The notes under the pieces: model-generated | What the model was told of the DNA's origin: nothing | What the model saw: only the letters and a program-made list of their open reading frames with translations | The model's database searches: none | Assembly (NCBI RefSeq): GCF_000359585.1 | Contig: NZ_APMH01000036.1 | Span: 1 to 40,570, forward strand | Source: Clostridium tyrobutyricum DSM 2637 = ATCC 25755 = JCM 11008 | Lineage (GTDB): Bacteria > Bacillota > Clostridia > Clostridiales > Clostridiaceae | Length of the DNA: 40,570 nucleotides | Reading direction: 5' to 3' | Shown: in pieces, positions 1 to 7,136 of the stretch | Layout: every line of letters begins with the position of its first letter | How positions within the stretch are numbered: the first letter of the stretch is position 1 | Program-made: the position numbers and the translations under genes

Positions 1-41
1 AAAGTGAGGTTTTTTGTTCATCGCTTAAGCTCTTCTGAACT

Positions 42-68
42 CACCTGCACAGCAGGTGGTTTTTTTTT
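42..68 (+). terminator. Intrinsic terminator of a transcript entering from the left edge
   Basis: Perfect 7-bp stem CACCTGC (42-48) / GCAGGTG (52-58) with loop ACA, followed by T60-T68. Upstream, GTTCA (16-20) can pair with TGAAC (36-40), and GTGA (4-7) with TCAC (41-44); the last pairing competes with the terminator stem. The transcript it ends starts outside the window, and I cannot say whether it is a coding or a non-coding RNA. Confidence 0.8.
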
Positions 69-95
69 GGACAATAAGAAAAAGTGCTGACTGTA

Positions 96-1325
96 TTAAT
101 TACCAGCAGCACTTTTAGCAGATATAAACCCAGAACTCCAGCACCATTGTAAATTGAATCCTCCACAGTCACCGTCTACATCTAAAACTTCTCCTGCAAA
201 ATATAGGTTTTTAATTTTTATTGACTCAAGAGTTTTTGAATCTACTTCAAGGGTATTTACTCCACCAGATGTAACTTGTGAGTTCCTAAAGGAATTAGTG
301 TCATATACAGAAAATTTCCATGATTTCAAAATATGTATTATTTTTATTTTTTCTCTCCAGTTAAGTTGAAATACAGGCTTATGTATATTATCTATGGAAG
401 CTTCTTTTAAAATAATAGGTATTAATTTTTTATTTATAATACCTATAAATGAATCATGAATACTTCTGTAATTAAGCAAACCCCAATGATTTTCAAAAAA
501 TTCTACAAGCTGTTTTTCATTTAAATTAGGAAATAAATCTATATTTAAAGATACTTCTTTTTTATTGATTAAATTTCGTGATGCTATTCCGCTTATCTGT
601 AGTATAGGAGGTCCTGATATGCCATAGTCAGTGAAAAGTATTTCACCATATTCCTTTCTCATAGATTTTTTATCTACGAATATTTCACAAGTACCGTTAA
701 ATTTTATTCCAGATAATGCTTTAAGTCTATTATGTTTTAATTTTAATTGAACCAATGATGGAGTAGGTAATATTATGCTGTGGCCAAGTTTTTGGGAAAG
801 TAAAAATCCAGATCCGTCAGACCCAGTATAAGCAGCGGATTTTCCACCAGTGCATATTATAATCTTTTTACATTTAAATATTTTATTATTGCATATTATA
901 TTAAAATTCTGATTTTCTTTTATTATATCTTTTACTTTACAATCCAGATACACAGGAATTTGCCTATCATCTATAGACATCTTTAGTATATCCAATACAG
1001 ATGAAGCTTGAAGAGACAAGGGATACATTCTTCCATCTTCTAATTTTGTAAGAGGAAGCCCTAGTGCACTAAAAAAGTCAATGGTATCTTTATATGTAAA
1101 TTTATTTAATACATCTTTAAAAAAATATTTATTTGTACTGTGATATCTATCTAAACTAATATTTGTATTTGTTATATTACATCTTCCATTTCCAGTAGTT
1201 AATATTTTTGTGCCTATTCTATGATTCCCTTCCAATACAGCAGCATCTTTTCCGATGTTTTTAGCTGTAATTGCTGCCATCAATCCGGATGCACCAGCAC
1301 CAATTATAATAATATCGTGAAACAA
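96..1325 (-). CDS. HI0933/BaiN-like FAD-dependent oxidoreductase
   Basis: A 409-residue flavoprotein of the HI0933/BaiN/RdsA family. The N-terminus IIIIGAGASGLMAA (about residues 5-18) is the FAD-binding Rossmann glycine motif, followed by TTGNGRCNITN, a signature of this family. The C-terminus has TSGGVNTLEVD and FAGEVLDVDGDCGGFNLQWCWSSG, the second FAD-contacting region. No signal peptide, so it is cytosolic. The start is a TTG at 1325; AGAGGTGAT lies about 7 nt upstream on the minus strand, and no ATG fits as well. Family members reduce unsaturated substrates with NAD(P)H in some bacteria, but the substrate here is unknown. It is divergent from the gene at 1464 and appears to be a single-gene unit. 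Confidence 0.88.
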   Translation of the reverse strand: MFHDIIIIGAGASGLMAAITAKNIGKDAAVLEGNHRIGTKILTTGNGRCNITNTNISLDRYHSTNKYFFKDVLNKFTYKDTIDFFSALGLPLTKLEDGRMYPLSLQASSVLDILKMSIDDRQIPVYLDCKVKDIIKENQNFNIICNNKIFKCKKIIICTGGKSAAYTGSDGSGFLLSQKLGHSIILPTPSLVQLKLKHNRLKALSGIKFNGTCEIFVDKKSMRKEYGEILFTDYGISGPPILQISGIASRNLINKKEVSLNIDLFPNLNEKQLVEFFENHWGLLNYRSIHDSFIGIINKKLIPIILKEASIDNIHKPVFQLNWREKIKIIHILKSWKFSVYDTNSFRNSQVTSGGVNTLEVDSKTLESIKIKNLYFAGEVLDVDGDCGGFNLQWCWSSGFISAKSAAGN

Positions 1326-1463
1326 AATAATATCACCTCTTAGTGTAAATTAAAATTAATTATACAGTATATTTGAATTTAATGCATTTAAATAACTATT
1401 ATATAGTTAAATATATTATAATAGTATTTGATGGATATATAAATCTTAAGATAGGTGATGTGT

Positions 1464-2273
1464 ATGCTAAAGATATATGCTGTATCTGATTCTATTGGTG
1501 AAACTGCAGAACAGGTGGCAAGAGCAGTAGCTTGTCAATTTTGTGGTGGTGTACAGGTAATAAAAGTACCATATATTAAAAGTTATGAAAATGTTAACGA
1601 TTTTATAGATGGACTAGAAAAACATAAAAATATAATGATTATATCTACTATAATTTTAGTTGAGGTTAGAGAATTTTTGACACAAAGATGTATAGAAAGT
1701 GGTATAGCTATAAATAATATACTTGGTCCATGTATAAGCATGGCAGCTAGAATACTTAATAAAATACCAGATTACAGACCTGGTGCAGTTTGGGAGATGG
1801 ACTCTAAATACTATGATAAAATAAAAGCTATGGAGTTTGCAATGCAGTATGATGATAGCAAAAATAATTCTGGTATAAAATACGCCGATATCATACTAAT
1901 TGGACTGTCGAGAACTTCCAAAACACCTATTTGCATGTATCTAGCAAATAAAGGGATAAAGGCCATTAATATACCCCTTATGCCTGAGATACCTGTTCCC
2001 AAGGAATTGTTTGAGGTAAATAGACATAAGATAATAGCACTTACTATAAACCCTATAAGATTAATAGAAATAAGAAAAGGCAGATTGGATAGTTATAATA
2101 CGACTAATAATAATATTAAATATGCTGATGGAGAAAGAGTTCTTCAGGAATTGGATTATGCTGATAGAATTATAAAAAGATTAAGTTGTAAAGTCATTGA
2201 TGTTACTAAAAGAGCAATTGAAGATACTGCTTTGATTATAATGGATTATGCAGGATATATGAACAAGGAATAA
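1464..2273 (+). CDS. PPDK/PEP-synthase regulatory protein (DUF299 kinase-pyrophosphorylase)
   Basis: A 269-residue member of the DUF299 family. These bifunctional enzymes phosphorylate (using ADP) and dephosphorylate (using Pi) pyruvate phosphate dikinase or PEP synthetase, switching the pyruvate/PEP step off and on. The N-terminus IYAVSDSIGETAEQVARA is the family signature, and GLSRTSKTP (about residues 147-155) is the phosphate-binding loop. Length is normal. In-frame GTG (1455) and ATG (1458) codons lie upstream, but AGGTGAT (1453-1459) sits 5 nt before ATG 1464, so I start there. The kinase it controls is not in this window. A 7-bp inverted repeat (1393-1409) lies in the divergent upstream region. 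Confidence 0.9.
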   Translation: MLKIYAVSDSIGETAEQVARAVACQFCGGVQVIKVPYIKSYENVNDFIDGLEKHKNIMIISTIILVEVREFLTQRCIESGIAINNILGPCISMAARILNKIPDYRPGAVWEMDSKYYDKIKAMEFAMQYDDSKNNSGIKYADIILIGLSRTSKTPICMYLANKGIKAINIPLMPEIPVPKELFEVNRHKIIALTINPIRLIEIRKGRLDSYNTTNNNIKYADGERVLQELDYADRIIKRLSCKVIDVTKRAIEDTALIIMDYAGYMNKE

Positions 2274-2336
2274 TGTAGTTTAAAACATGAAATCTGAAAT
2301 TTATAAATTAAATTGTATAAAAAATAAAAAAAAGTG

Positions 2337-2365
2337 TTGACACGTGGGCAAATATTTTGTATTAT
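2337..2365 (+). promoter_or_regulatory. Sigma-A promoter of the tRNA cluster
   Basis: TTGACA (2337-2342), 17-bp spacer, TATTAT (2360-2365). Only one mismatch to consensus. It lies 38 bp before the first tRNA and probably drives all seven genes to the terminator at 3042. Confidence 0.85.
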
Positions 2366-2402
2366 AGACTATGTCAGGTCGCGAGATAAGACTTGACATC
2401 AA

Positions 2403-2477
2403 GGCCCCTTGGTCAAGTGGTTAAGACACCACCCTTTCACGGTGGTAACAGCAGTTCAAGTCTGCTAGGGGTCACCA
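2403..2477 (+). tRNA. tRNA-Glu (UUC), copy 1
   Basis: 75 nt with encoded CCA. Acceptor GGCCCCT (2403-2409) pairs with AGGGGTC (2467-2473). Anticodon loop CTTTCAC has anticodon TTC at 2436-2438. It differs from copy 2 at one D-loop base (T2418 versus C2705). Confidence 0.97.
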
Positions 2478-2484
2478 TATATAT

Positions 2485-2560
2485 GGGCGCATAGCTCAGC
2501 TGGGAGAGCATCTGCCTTACAAGCAGAGGGTCACAGGTTCGAGCCCTGTTGTGCCCACCA
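2485..2560 (+). tRNA. tRNA-Val (UAC), copy 1
   Basis: 76 nt with encoded CCA. Acceptor GGGCGCA pairs with TGTGCCC (2550-2556, one G-T). Anticodon stem TCTGC/GCAGA with loop CTTACAA gives anticodon TAC at 2518-2520. Identical to copy 2 at 2769-2844. Confidence 0.97.
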
Positions 2561-2566
2561 TATAGT

Positions 2567-2643
2567 GGCTTAGTAGCTCAGATGGTTAGAGTGCCGGCCT
2601 GTCACGCCGGAGGTCGTGGGTTCGATCCCCATCTAAGTCGCCA
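2567..2643 (+). tRNA. tRNA-Asp (GUC), copy 1
   Basis: 77 nt with encoded CCA. Acceptor GGCTTAG pairs with CTAAGTC (2633-2639). Anticodon stem CCGGC/GCCGG with loop CTGTCAC gives anticodon GTC at 2601-2603. Identical to copy 2 at 2851-2927. Confidence 0.97.
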
Positions 2644-2689
2644 TTTATTATTATGTAGTAATATAATAATAAATACATATATTAAATAA

Positions 2690-2764
2690 GGCCCCTTGGT
2701 CAAGCGGTTAAGACACCACCCTTTCACGGTGGTAACAGCAGTTCAAGTCTGCTAGGGGTCACCA
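2690..2764 (+). tRNA. tRNA-Glu (UUC), copy 2
   Basis: 75 nt with encoded CCA. Same as copy 1 except C2705 in the D loop. Anticodon TTC at 2723-2725. A 46-bp AT-rich spacer (2644-2689) separates it from the first tRNA triplet. Confidence 0.97.
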
Positions 2765-2768
2765 TTAT

Positions 2769-2844
2769 GGGCGCATAGCTCAGCTGGGAGAGCATCTGCC
2801 TTACAAGCAGAGGGTCACAGGTTCGAGCCCTGTTGTGCCCACCA
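2769..2844 (+). tRNA. tRNA-Val (UAC), copy 2
   Basis: 76 nt with encoded CCA, base-for-base the same as 2485-2560. Only 4 bp separate it from the preceding tRNA-Glu. Confidence 0.97.
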
Positions 2845-2850
2845 CATAAT

Positions 2851-2927
2851 GGCTTAGTAGCTCAGATGGTTAGAGTGCCGGCCTGTCACGCCGGAGGTCG
2901 TGGGTTCGATCCCCATCTAAGTCGCCA
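2851..2927 (+). tRNA. tRNA-Asp (GUC), copy 2
   Basis: 77 nt with encoded CCA, base-for-base the same as 2567-2643, with a 6-bp spacer from the tRNA-Val. Confidence 0.97.
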
Positions 2928-2930
2928 TTT

Positions 2931-3006
<76 letters not shown>

Positions 3007-3007
3007 A

Positions 3008-3042
3008 AGAAGTTTGCAGTGTTACTGCAGACTTCTTTTTTT
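3008..3042 (+). terminator. Intrinsic terminator of the tRNA cluster
   Basis: Stem AGAAGTTTGCAGT (3008-3020) / ACTGCAGACTTCT (3024-3036) with loop GTT and one T-G pair, then a T tract to 3042. It begins right after the CCA of tRNA-Thr. Confidence 0.92.
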
Positions 3043-3125
3043 ATATAAAAATTACTTGTTATTAAATTGTAAATAATTAAATATTGAAAAATTTCCATCC
3101 ATATATTATAATTTAATAAAAATAT

Positions 3126-3147
3126 ATACTATATTTTAATATAGTAT
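3126..3147 (+). promoter_or_regulatory. Inverted repeat upstream of the AnfO-like gene
   Basis: Perfect arms ATACTATATT (3126-3135) and AATATAGTAT (3138-3147) around TT. It lies 9 bp before a strong SD and 18 bp before a second, separate palindrome. It may be an operator or overlap the promoter; no protein partner can be named. Confidence 0.5.
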
Positions 3148-3155
3148 CATGAAAT

Positions 3156-3199
3156 GGTGGTGAATTTATTAAGTTTATAAACTTAATAAGACTATTATG
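3156..3199 (+). promoter_or_regulatory. Distant SD, 24-bp palindrome and ATG of the AnfO-like gene
   Basis: GGTGGTGA (3156-3163) is the only SD-like sequence before ATG 3197, but it lies 33 nt away. The gap holds a perfect 24-bp palindrome (3166-3189; left half TTATTAAGTTTA). If it folds in the mRNA, the effective SD-to-ATG distance falls to 9 nt. There is no earlier in-frame start: TAA at 3170-3172 closes the frame. Confidence 0.55.
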
Positions 3200-3832
3200 A
3201 AAGATCAAATAGCAGTATTAGTGAATAATAGTGGAGAAATAGGATCTTTTTTAGAACCTGGTGTAGTTAATATATATGTAAATAAAAATCAAAGTTGGAG
3301 TATTAAAGATAAAGTAGAATTCGATATAGACAATATATTTGATATGAACTTGCTTAGAAGTAATATAATAAAATTAGTAGAGAACTTAGGCAAGTGTAAA
3401 GTTTTTGTAGCAAAAGAGGTATCTGGAATTTTATATAATATTTTAGAAAGGAACGGTATTACTTCTTGGGAGATAAATGGAGATCCTTATGACTGTTTGG
3501 ATTATGTATATAAAAGAGAATTAGCAGAGGAGAAAAGACTATTATTAGAATCTACTAAACCTAAAGATCATATTAAACAATGGATTATTAAAGATGATGA
3601 AAGTTGTAATTATTCTTTGGATTTAGTTGAAATGCAGAATGGGAATCCAAATATTACCAGCAAGCAGGTATTAATGCCATTTCTTGAAAACACAGCATTT
3701 TCAAAGCTGATAATATACTGCAGTCATATTCCCATGTGGTTTAAAAAGGAATTCGATAGATTTAATTTAAAATTTGATATTCAAGAAAAGAAAAAAAATA
3801 AATTCCAAGTAATTGTTACACATAAGCAGTAA
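3197..3832 (+). CDS. AnfO-like protein (Fe-only nitrogenase accessory family)
   Basis: A 211-residue soluble protein resembling the AnfO family, named for a gene in Fe-only nitrogenase operons. Features recalled from the family are the N-terminal EIAVLV-type strand (QIAVLVNNSGEIGSFLEPG, residues 4-22), a central KCKVFVAKEVSGILYNILE block with the following ITSWEINGDP, and a LDYV segment. The exact biochemical role of AnfO is not established. No nitrogenase, nif or anf gene is in the window; the neighbours are tRNA genes and a convergent replication operon, so it is an orphan here. It appears to be a single-gene unit with unusual upstream repeats and its own terminator. Assignment is by motif recognition only. 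Confidence 0.7.
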   Translation: MKDQIAVLVNNSGEIGSFLEPGVVNIYVNKNQSWSIKDKVEFDIDNIFDMNLLRSNIIKLVENLGKCKVFVAKEVSGILYNILERNGITSWEINGDPYDCLDYVYKRELAEEKRLLLESTKPKDHIKQWIIKDDESCNYSLDLVEMQNGNPNITSKQVLMPFLENTAFSKLIIYCSHIPMWFKKEFDRFNLKFDIQEKKKNKFQVIVTHKQ

Positions 3833-3851
3833 GATATATTGATAAGATATA

Positions 3852-3887
3852 AAAGAGCAGGAGATTTTTTAAAATCTCTTGCTCTTT
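3852..3887. terminator. Bidirectional terminator between the AnfO-like gene and dnaI
   Basis: Arms AAAGAGCAGGAGATTTT (3852-3868) and AAAATCTCTTGCTCTTT (3871-3887), one G-T pair. The stop codon of the minus-strand gene (3869-3871) lies in the hairpin tip. On the plus strand a T-rich run follows. Confidence 0.8.
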
Positions 3888-4852
3888 ATATTTTGTTTTA
3901 TTCTTATGTCTTCTCCAAAAAATTTAAATAAAGTAAAATTTCCTAAGAGTCTTGATGAAATTCTTTCTGAATACATTTTAAGTATATTTTCCAGCTCACA
4001 ATTTGTAGATATAAGCATTTTTTTTTGCTTTAATAATCTCATATTTAATATATTAAATAATTCAGTTTTGGAAAAATCAGTTATCTGTTCAGATCCAAGA
4101 TCATCTATTATTAACAGATCACAATTTAAAAGAAGATCTTTAAGTTTTTCATCATTCGCAAATCGTATGGTCCTTAAATTTTGAATTAACATTTCTGAAG
4201 TTCTATATATTACTAAATATCCCTTGTCTAAAAGTTCTTTTGCTATACAATTTGACATAAAAGTTTTACCAGTACCTGCAGTTCCGTAAAAAAGTAAATT
4301 TTCAGTTGAATTTGCAAAATTCTCAATAAAATTCCAGGATTTAGATGCTATAATTTCTATATTTTTTCTAGGGCTTCTATGATCCTCTTCACTTCTTTGT
4401 GAAGAGAATAATTCAGGATTATAATTTTCAAAATTATTTTTATTCAATATATTTATTAAGTCAGAATTTTTATAGTAAAGTTTTACTAATTTTTGTTTAT
4501 AGCAACTGCATTTTTTAGTACCTATAAAACCAGTATCTCTGCATTTAGGACATTTGTACTTTATTTCCAAGTAATCCATAGGATAATTATTGGCTACAAG
4601 AAGTTCTGACTTTTTTATTCTTAATTCCGTAATTTTTTCTTTTAATTGTTTTAAATGTTTTTCTGTATTTTCTTTATTTTTTAGTAGTTCCATGGATATT
4701 TTAACAGAATAAAGTCCTATTTGTTTTTCTATATTTGAAATTTCAGGTAAAATTTTTGATATTTCTATTTTCCGTTTTTGCAAAGATTCTTTTTCTTTGG
4801 ATTGAATTCTTTCATATATTTTCATAATATCAGAGTGATATCCTTTAATCAT
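3869..4852 (-). CDS. dnaI: DnaI/DnaC-like replicative helicase loader
   Basis: A 327-residue AAA+ protein expected to load the DnaB-type replicative helicase. The N-terminal third is charged and probably coiled coil. Next comes a zinc-binding motif with Cys101, Cys104, Cys115 and Cys117 (KCPKCRDTG and KCSCYKQ). Walker A is FYGTAGTGKTF (about 188-198) and Walker B is LLIIDDLGSE (Asp250/Asp251). The order Zn motif then AAA+ is that of DnaI and DnaC. ATG 4852 overlaps the end of the DnaD-domain gene by 8 nt, so the two are translationally coupled and probably co-transcribed. Confidence 0.87.
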   Translation of the reverse strand: MIKGYHSDIMKIYERIQSKEKESLQKRKIEISKILPEISNIEKQIGLYSVKISMELLKNKENTEKHLKQLKEKITELRIKKSELLVANNYPMDYLEIKYKCPKCRDTGFIGTKKCSCYKQKLVKLYYKNSDLINILNKNNFENYNPELFSSQRSEEDHRSPRKNIEIIASKSWNFIENFANSTENLLFYGTAGTGKTFMSNCIAKELLDKGYLVIYRTSEMLIQNLRTIRFANDEKLKDLLLNCDLLIIDDLGSEQITDFSKTELFNILNMRLLKQKKMLISTNCELENILKMYSERISSRLLGNFTLFKFFGEDIRIKQNIKSKRF

Positions 4853-5831
4853 TATTATCCCATCCTAATAGTTTCTTTTCTAAATCTTTAAAATCATAGT
4901 CCCTCTGTTTAAAATTATTAAAAGTGCTATTTGAATTAGAAATATTTTTAGTTTTGTTATTTATATATTTGATTTTTCTTTTATCCTTTTTTTGAATATC
5001 ATCCAGAGTTTTTATTTTGTCTTTATGCCAACTTGCAAGTATTCCATCTATATATTTGAAATCTGCCTTGTTAATTCTTTTAAAACATATATCACATGCT
5101 TTAAAAATTATATCTACAGAAAAATTATATACATTAAGCCATTTGCTTAAAAGGTCTTCTTGAGGTTTCATGACCTCACCGTCTTTTATACCTAAATAAT
5201 TTAATATTTTTCGTATATTTATCCATTTATCTTCATGTTTTTTGATGAAAACTTGCGCATCATTTATATTTTTGATTTTAGCATCAAACCATGATATGGC
5301 AATTTTTTCTATATACCGACTGTCGGTTTTTCTTTTTAATACACAGTATTGTATTAATAACAGTATAATTTCAGGAGAAAAATTATAATCCTTTATCCAA
5401 CTTATATATATGGTTATTTCTTTAGATGAGAGAGATCTTCCAAGAAGTTTTTCTATATCTTGCAGCATATCTTTAGTAGAATTTTTATTTAATTCTTCTG
5501 CTATATTTATATTAGCTTTATGTTCATCCAATGGTTCAGACAAGTCCAGAAATTTTATGCTATAATTACCCATTTTATCTATAGGGACTATTTTTATTAC
5601 ATTTTCATCATCCCAATAGTTCCATGCATTTATAACATCAGTTTCTAAAAGATGCAGTGCACTTGCCATAACTTCAGAACTTACTCCCACTTCTCCAGAA
5701 TTGCAATATTTTAGCCCTAGAAGATAAACTTTTACAAATTCTCCTCGGGCTTTTGGCATAAATCTCTCGATAAAGATGTTGCTAACAGGAGTATAATTTG
5801 AATCTTTATCTTTAAATACGAAAGTACTCAT
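4845..5831 (-). CDS. DnaD-domain replication protein (DnaB/DnaD-like primosome component)
   Basis: A 328-residue protein with an N-terminal winged-helix-like region (FMPKARGEFVKVYLLGLKY near residue 25) and two DnaD (DDBH2-type) repeats, each ending in a YI...WF/WH element (SRYIEKIAISWFDAKIK and FKYIDGILASWHKDKIK). In Firmicutes such proteins bind DNA and work with the helicase loader at origins and restart sites. The lysine- and asparagine-rich tail (about 280-328) is probably flexible. ATG 5831 follows GGCAGGT on the minus strand. Coupled to the loader gene by an 8-nt overlap. The promoter at 5887-5915 shares the upstream region with the fatty-acid operon. Confidence 0.87.
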   Translation of the reverse strand: MSTFVFKDKDSNYTPVSNIFIERFMPKARGEFVKVYLLGLKYCNSGEVGVSSEVMASALHLLETDVINAWNYWDDENVIKIVPIDKMGNYSIKFLDLSEPLDEHKANINIAEELNKNSTKDMLQDIEKLLGRSLSSKEITIYISWIKDYNFSPEIILLLIQYCVLKRKTDSRYIEKIAISWFDAKIKNINDAQVFIKKHEDKWINIRKILNYLGIKDGEVMKPQEDLLSKWLNVYNFSVDIIFKACDICFKRINKADFKYIDGILASWHKDKIKTLDDIQKKDKRKIKYINNKTKNISNSNSTFNNFKQRDYDFKDLEKKLLGWDNND

Positions 5832-5858
5832 GCATTAATACCTGCCTTTTATTAAATT

Positions 5859-5901
5859 ATATTTTGATAATTGATCTTAATAATTAATTATATCAAAATA
5901 T
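5859..5901. promoter_or_regulatory. Long-spaced inverted repeat of TTTTGATA half-sites
   Basis: Perfect 11-bp arms ATATTTTGATA (5859-5869) and TATCAAAATAT (5891-5901) with 21 bp between, so equivalent positions lie about 32 bp (three helical turns) apart. A further TATTTTGATA occurs at 5930-5939. The half-sites resemble the left half of the FabT-like operator at 5971-5983. Confidence 0.45.
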
Positions 5902-5915
5902 GAGAACTATAACAA
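5887..5915 (-). promoter_or_regulatory. Promoter of the dnaD-dnaI operon
   Basis: On the minus strand: TTGTTA (5915-5910), 17-bp spacer, TATAAT (5892-5887). The spacer and -10 overlap a TTTTGATA half-site like those of the fatty-acid operator nearby. Confidence 0.65.
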
Positions 5916-5942
5916 TGACACTTCATATGTATTTTGATAGAA

Positions 5943-5971
5943 TTGACAGTTAAAAATTTTTAATATATACT
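5943..5971 (+). promoter_or_regulatory. Promoter of the fatty-acid synthesis operon
   Basis: TTGACA (5943-5948), 17-bp spacer, TATACT (5966-5971). The FabT-like operator starts at the last base of the -10, so bound repressor would block initiation. Confidence 0.75.
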
Positions 5972-5983
5972 TTGATTATCAAA
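5971..5983 (+). promoter_or_regulatory. FabT-like operator
   Basis: TTTGATTATCAAA is an odd-length palindrome that matches the core of the FabT site known from streptococci (AGTTTGATTATCAAATT-type). It overlaps the expected transcription start, and a MarR-family gene in the FabT position is the second gene of the operon, which suggests autoregulation. Confidence 0.78.
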
Positions 5984-6023
5984 TTATTAGACAATTAAAA
6001 ATTATTTCAAAGGAGACGATCAG

Positions 6024-7100
6024 ATGAGATTACCTCCTCTTATCATAGGAGATTTAAAAGCCGACGTACCTATTATACAAGGTGGTATGGGAGTTGGAAT
6101 TTCAGGATATAGACTTGCTCAGGCTGTAGCTAACGAAGGTGGAATTGGAGTAATATCTGGAGTCCAAATAGGATATAGAGAACCAGATTTTGAAACCAAT
6201 ACTAAAGATGCAAATGTTAGAGCAATAAGAAAAGAGTTAAGAAAAGCTAGAGAAATGAGCCCAAAAGGAATATTGGGAGTAAATATAATGGTGGCTGTAA
6301 GTGATTATGATGAAATGGTAAAGGCCTGTATAGAGGAAAAGGCTGATATTATAATATCAGGGGCAGGACTCCCACTTACTTTGCCAAAACTAGTTGAAGG
6401 CAGCAGTATAAAAATAGCACCTATAGTTTCCTCGGGAAAGGCTGCCTCACTTATGATCAGACACTGGTTTAAAAAGTATTCCAGACTTCCTGATCTAGTA
6501 GTTGTTGAGGGACCTAAGGCAGGAGGACATCTTGGCTTTCATCTAGAACAATTAACATCAGGTAAAGAAACATTGGAAAATATTATACCTGATGTTATTA
6601 AAGTCGTAAAATCTTTTGAAGAAAAATACAATAAAAAGATTCCGGTAGCTGCTGCTGGAGGCATCTTTACAGGAACTGATATAGCACATTTTTTAAAGAT
6701 GGGTGCATCTGCGGTTCAAATGGGAACACGTTTTGCTGCTACAGAAGAATGCGATGCAGATATAGCATATAAAAATGCTTATGTAAATGCACAGGAAAAA
6801 GATATAAAGATAATTAAAAGTCCTGTTGGACTTCCAGGAAGAGCAATAAAAAATAAGTTTATAAAGAAAGCAGAAGATCATAGAATTGCTCCAGTTAAAT
6901 GCTATAAGTGTTTAAAAAAATGTAATCCCAAGGATACCCCATATTGCATATCCAGGGCTTTAATTAATGCAGTTAAGGGCAATTTAGATGAAGCTCTTAT
7001 TTTTGTGGGAAGTAATGCATATAGAGTAGATAGAATAATGAAGGTAAAAGAACTTATGGAAGAACTGATTTCTGAAGCTGAAAAAGCATATATTAATTAA
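6024..7100 (+). CDS. Nitronate monooxygenase / FabK-like FMN enzyme with a C-terminal Cys motif
   Basis: A 358-residue FMN-dependent TIM-barrel protein of the nitronate monooxygenase/2-nitropropane dioxygenase family. PIIQGGMGVGISG (about 15-27), the VVEGPKAGGHLG block and AVQMGTRFAATEEC are the usual FMN and phosphate-binding regions. It is distinct from the true FabK at 8641. Near the C-terminus are Cys293, Cys296, Cys300 and Cys308 (CYKCLKKCNPKDTPYC), which could bind a metal or an Fe-S cluster. It is first in the fab operon; clostridial fab clusters often have this gene before fabT. Possible roles are nitronate detoxification or an unknown enoyl reduction. SD AAAGGAGACG precedes ATG 6024. 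Confidence 0.85.
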   Translation: MRLPPLIIGDLKADVPIIQGGMGVGISGYRLAQAVANEGGIGVISGVQIGYREPDFETNTKDANVRAIRKELRKAREMSPKGILGVNIMVAVSDYDEMVKACIEEKADIIISGAGLPLTLPKLVEGSSIKIAPIVSSGKAASLMIRHWFKKYSRLPDLVVVEGPKAGGHLGFHLEQLTSGKETLENIIPDVIKVVKSFEEKYNKKIPVAAAGGIFTGTDIAHFLKMGASAVQMGTRFAATEECDADIAYKNAYVNAQEKDIKIIKSPVGLPGRAIKNKFIKKAEDHRIAPVKCYKCLKKCNPKDTPYCISRALINAVKGNLDEALIFVGSNAYRVDRIMKVKELMEELISEAEKAYIN

Positions 7101-7136
7101 TATATTATATAGCGCATATTTTAGAAGGGTGATTTG

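Larger units (their letters stand above)
2403..2927 (+). repeat. Tandem duplication of a Glu-Val-Asp tRNA triplet
   Basis: Units 2403-2643 and 2690-2927 have the same three tRNA genes in the same order. The tRNA bodies differ by a single base, while the short spacers differ fully (for example 2478-2484 versus 2765-2768), so the genes are under selection or homogenised. Confidence 0.9.

Noticed and set aside
2403..2927. Repeated 75-77 bp blocks as a possible CRISPR array or mobile element
   Set aside because: Each block folds as a complete tRNA with CCA and a sensible anticodon; no spacer-repeat regularity.
4845..6023. Replication origin near dnaD-dnaI
   Set aside because: I saw no cluster of DnaA boxes (TTATCCACA-type) in or beside the intergenic region; the AT-rich DNA is explained by two promoters and operator half-sites.
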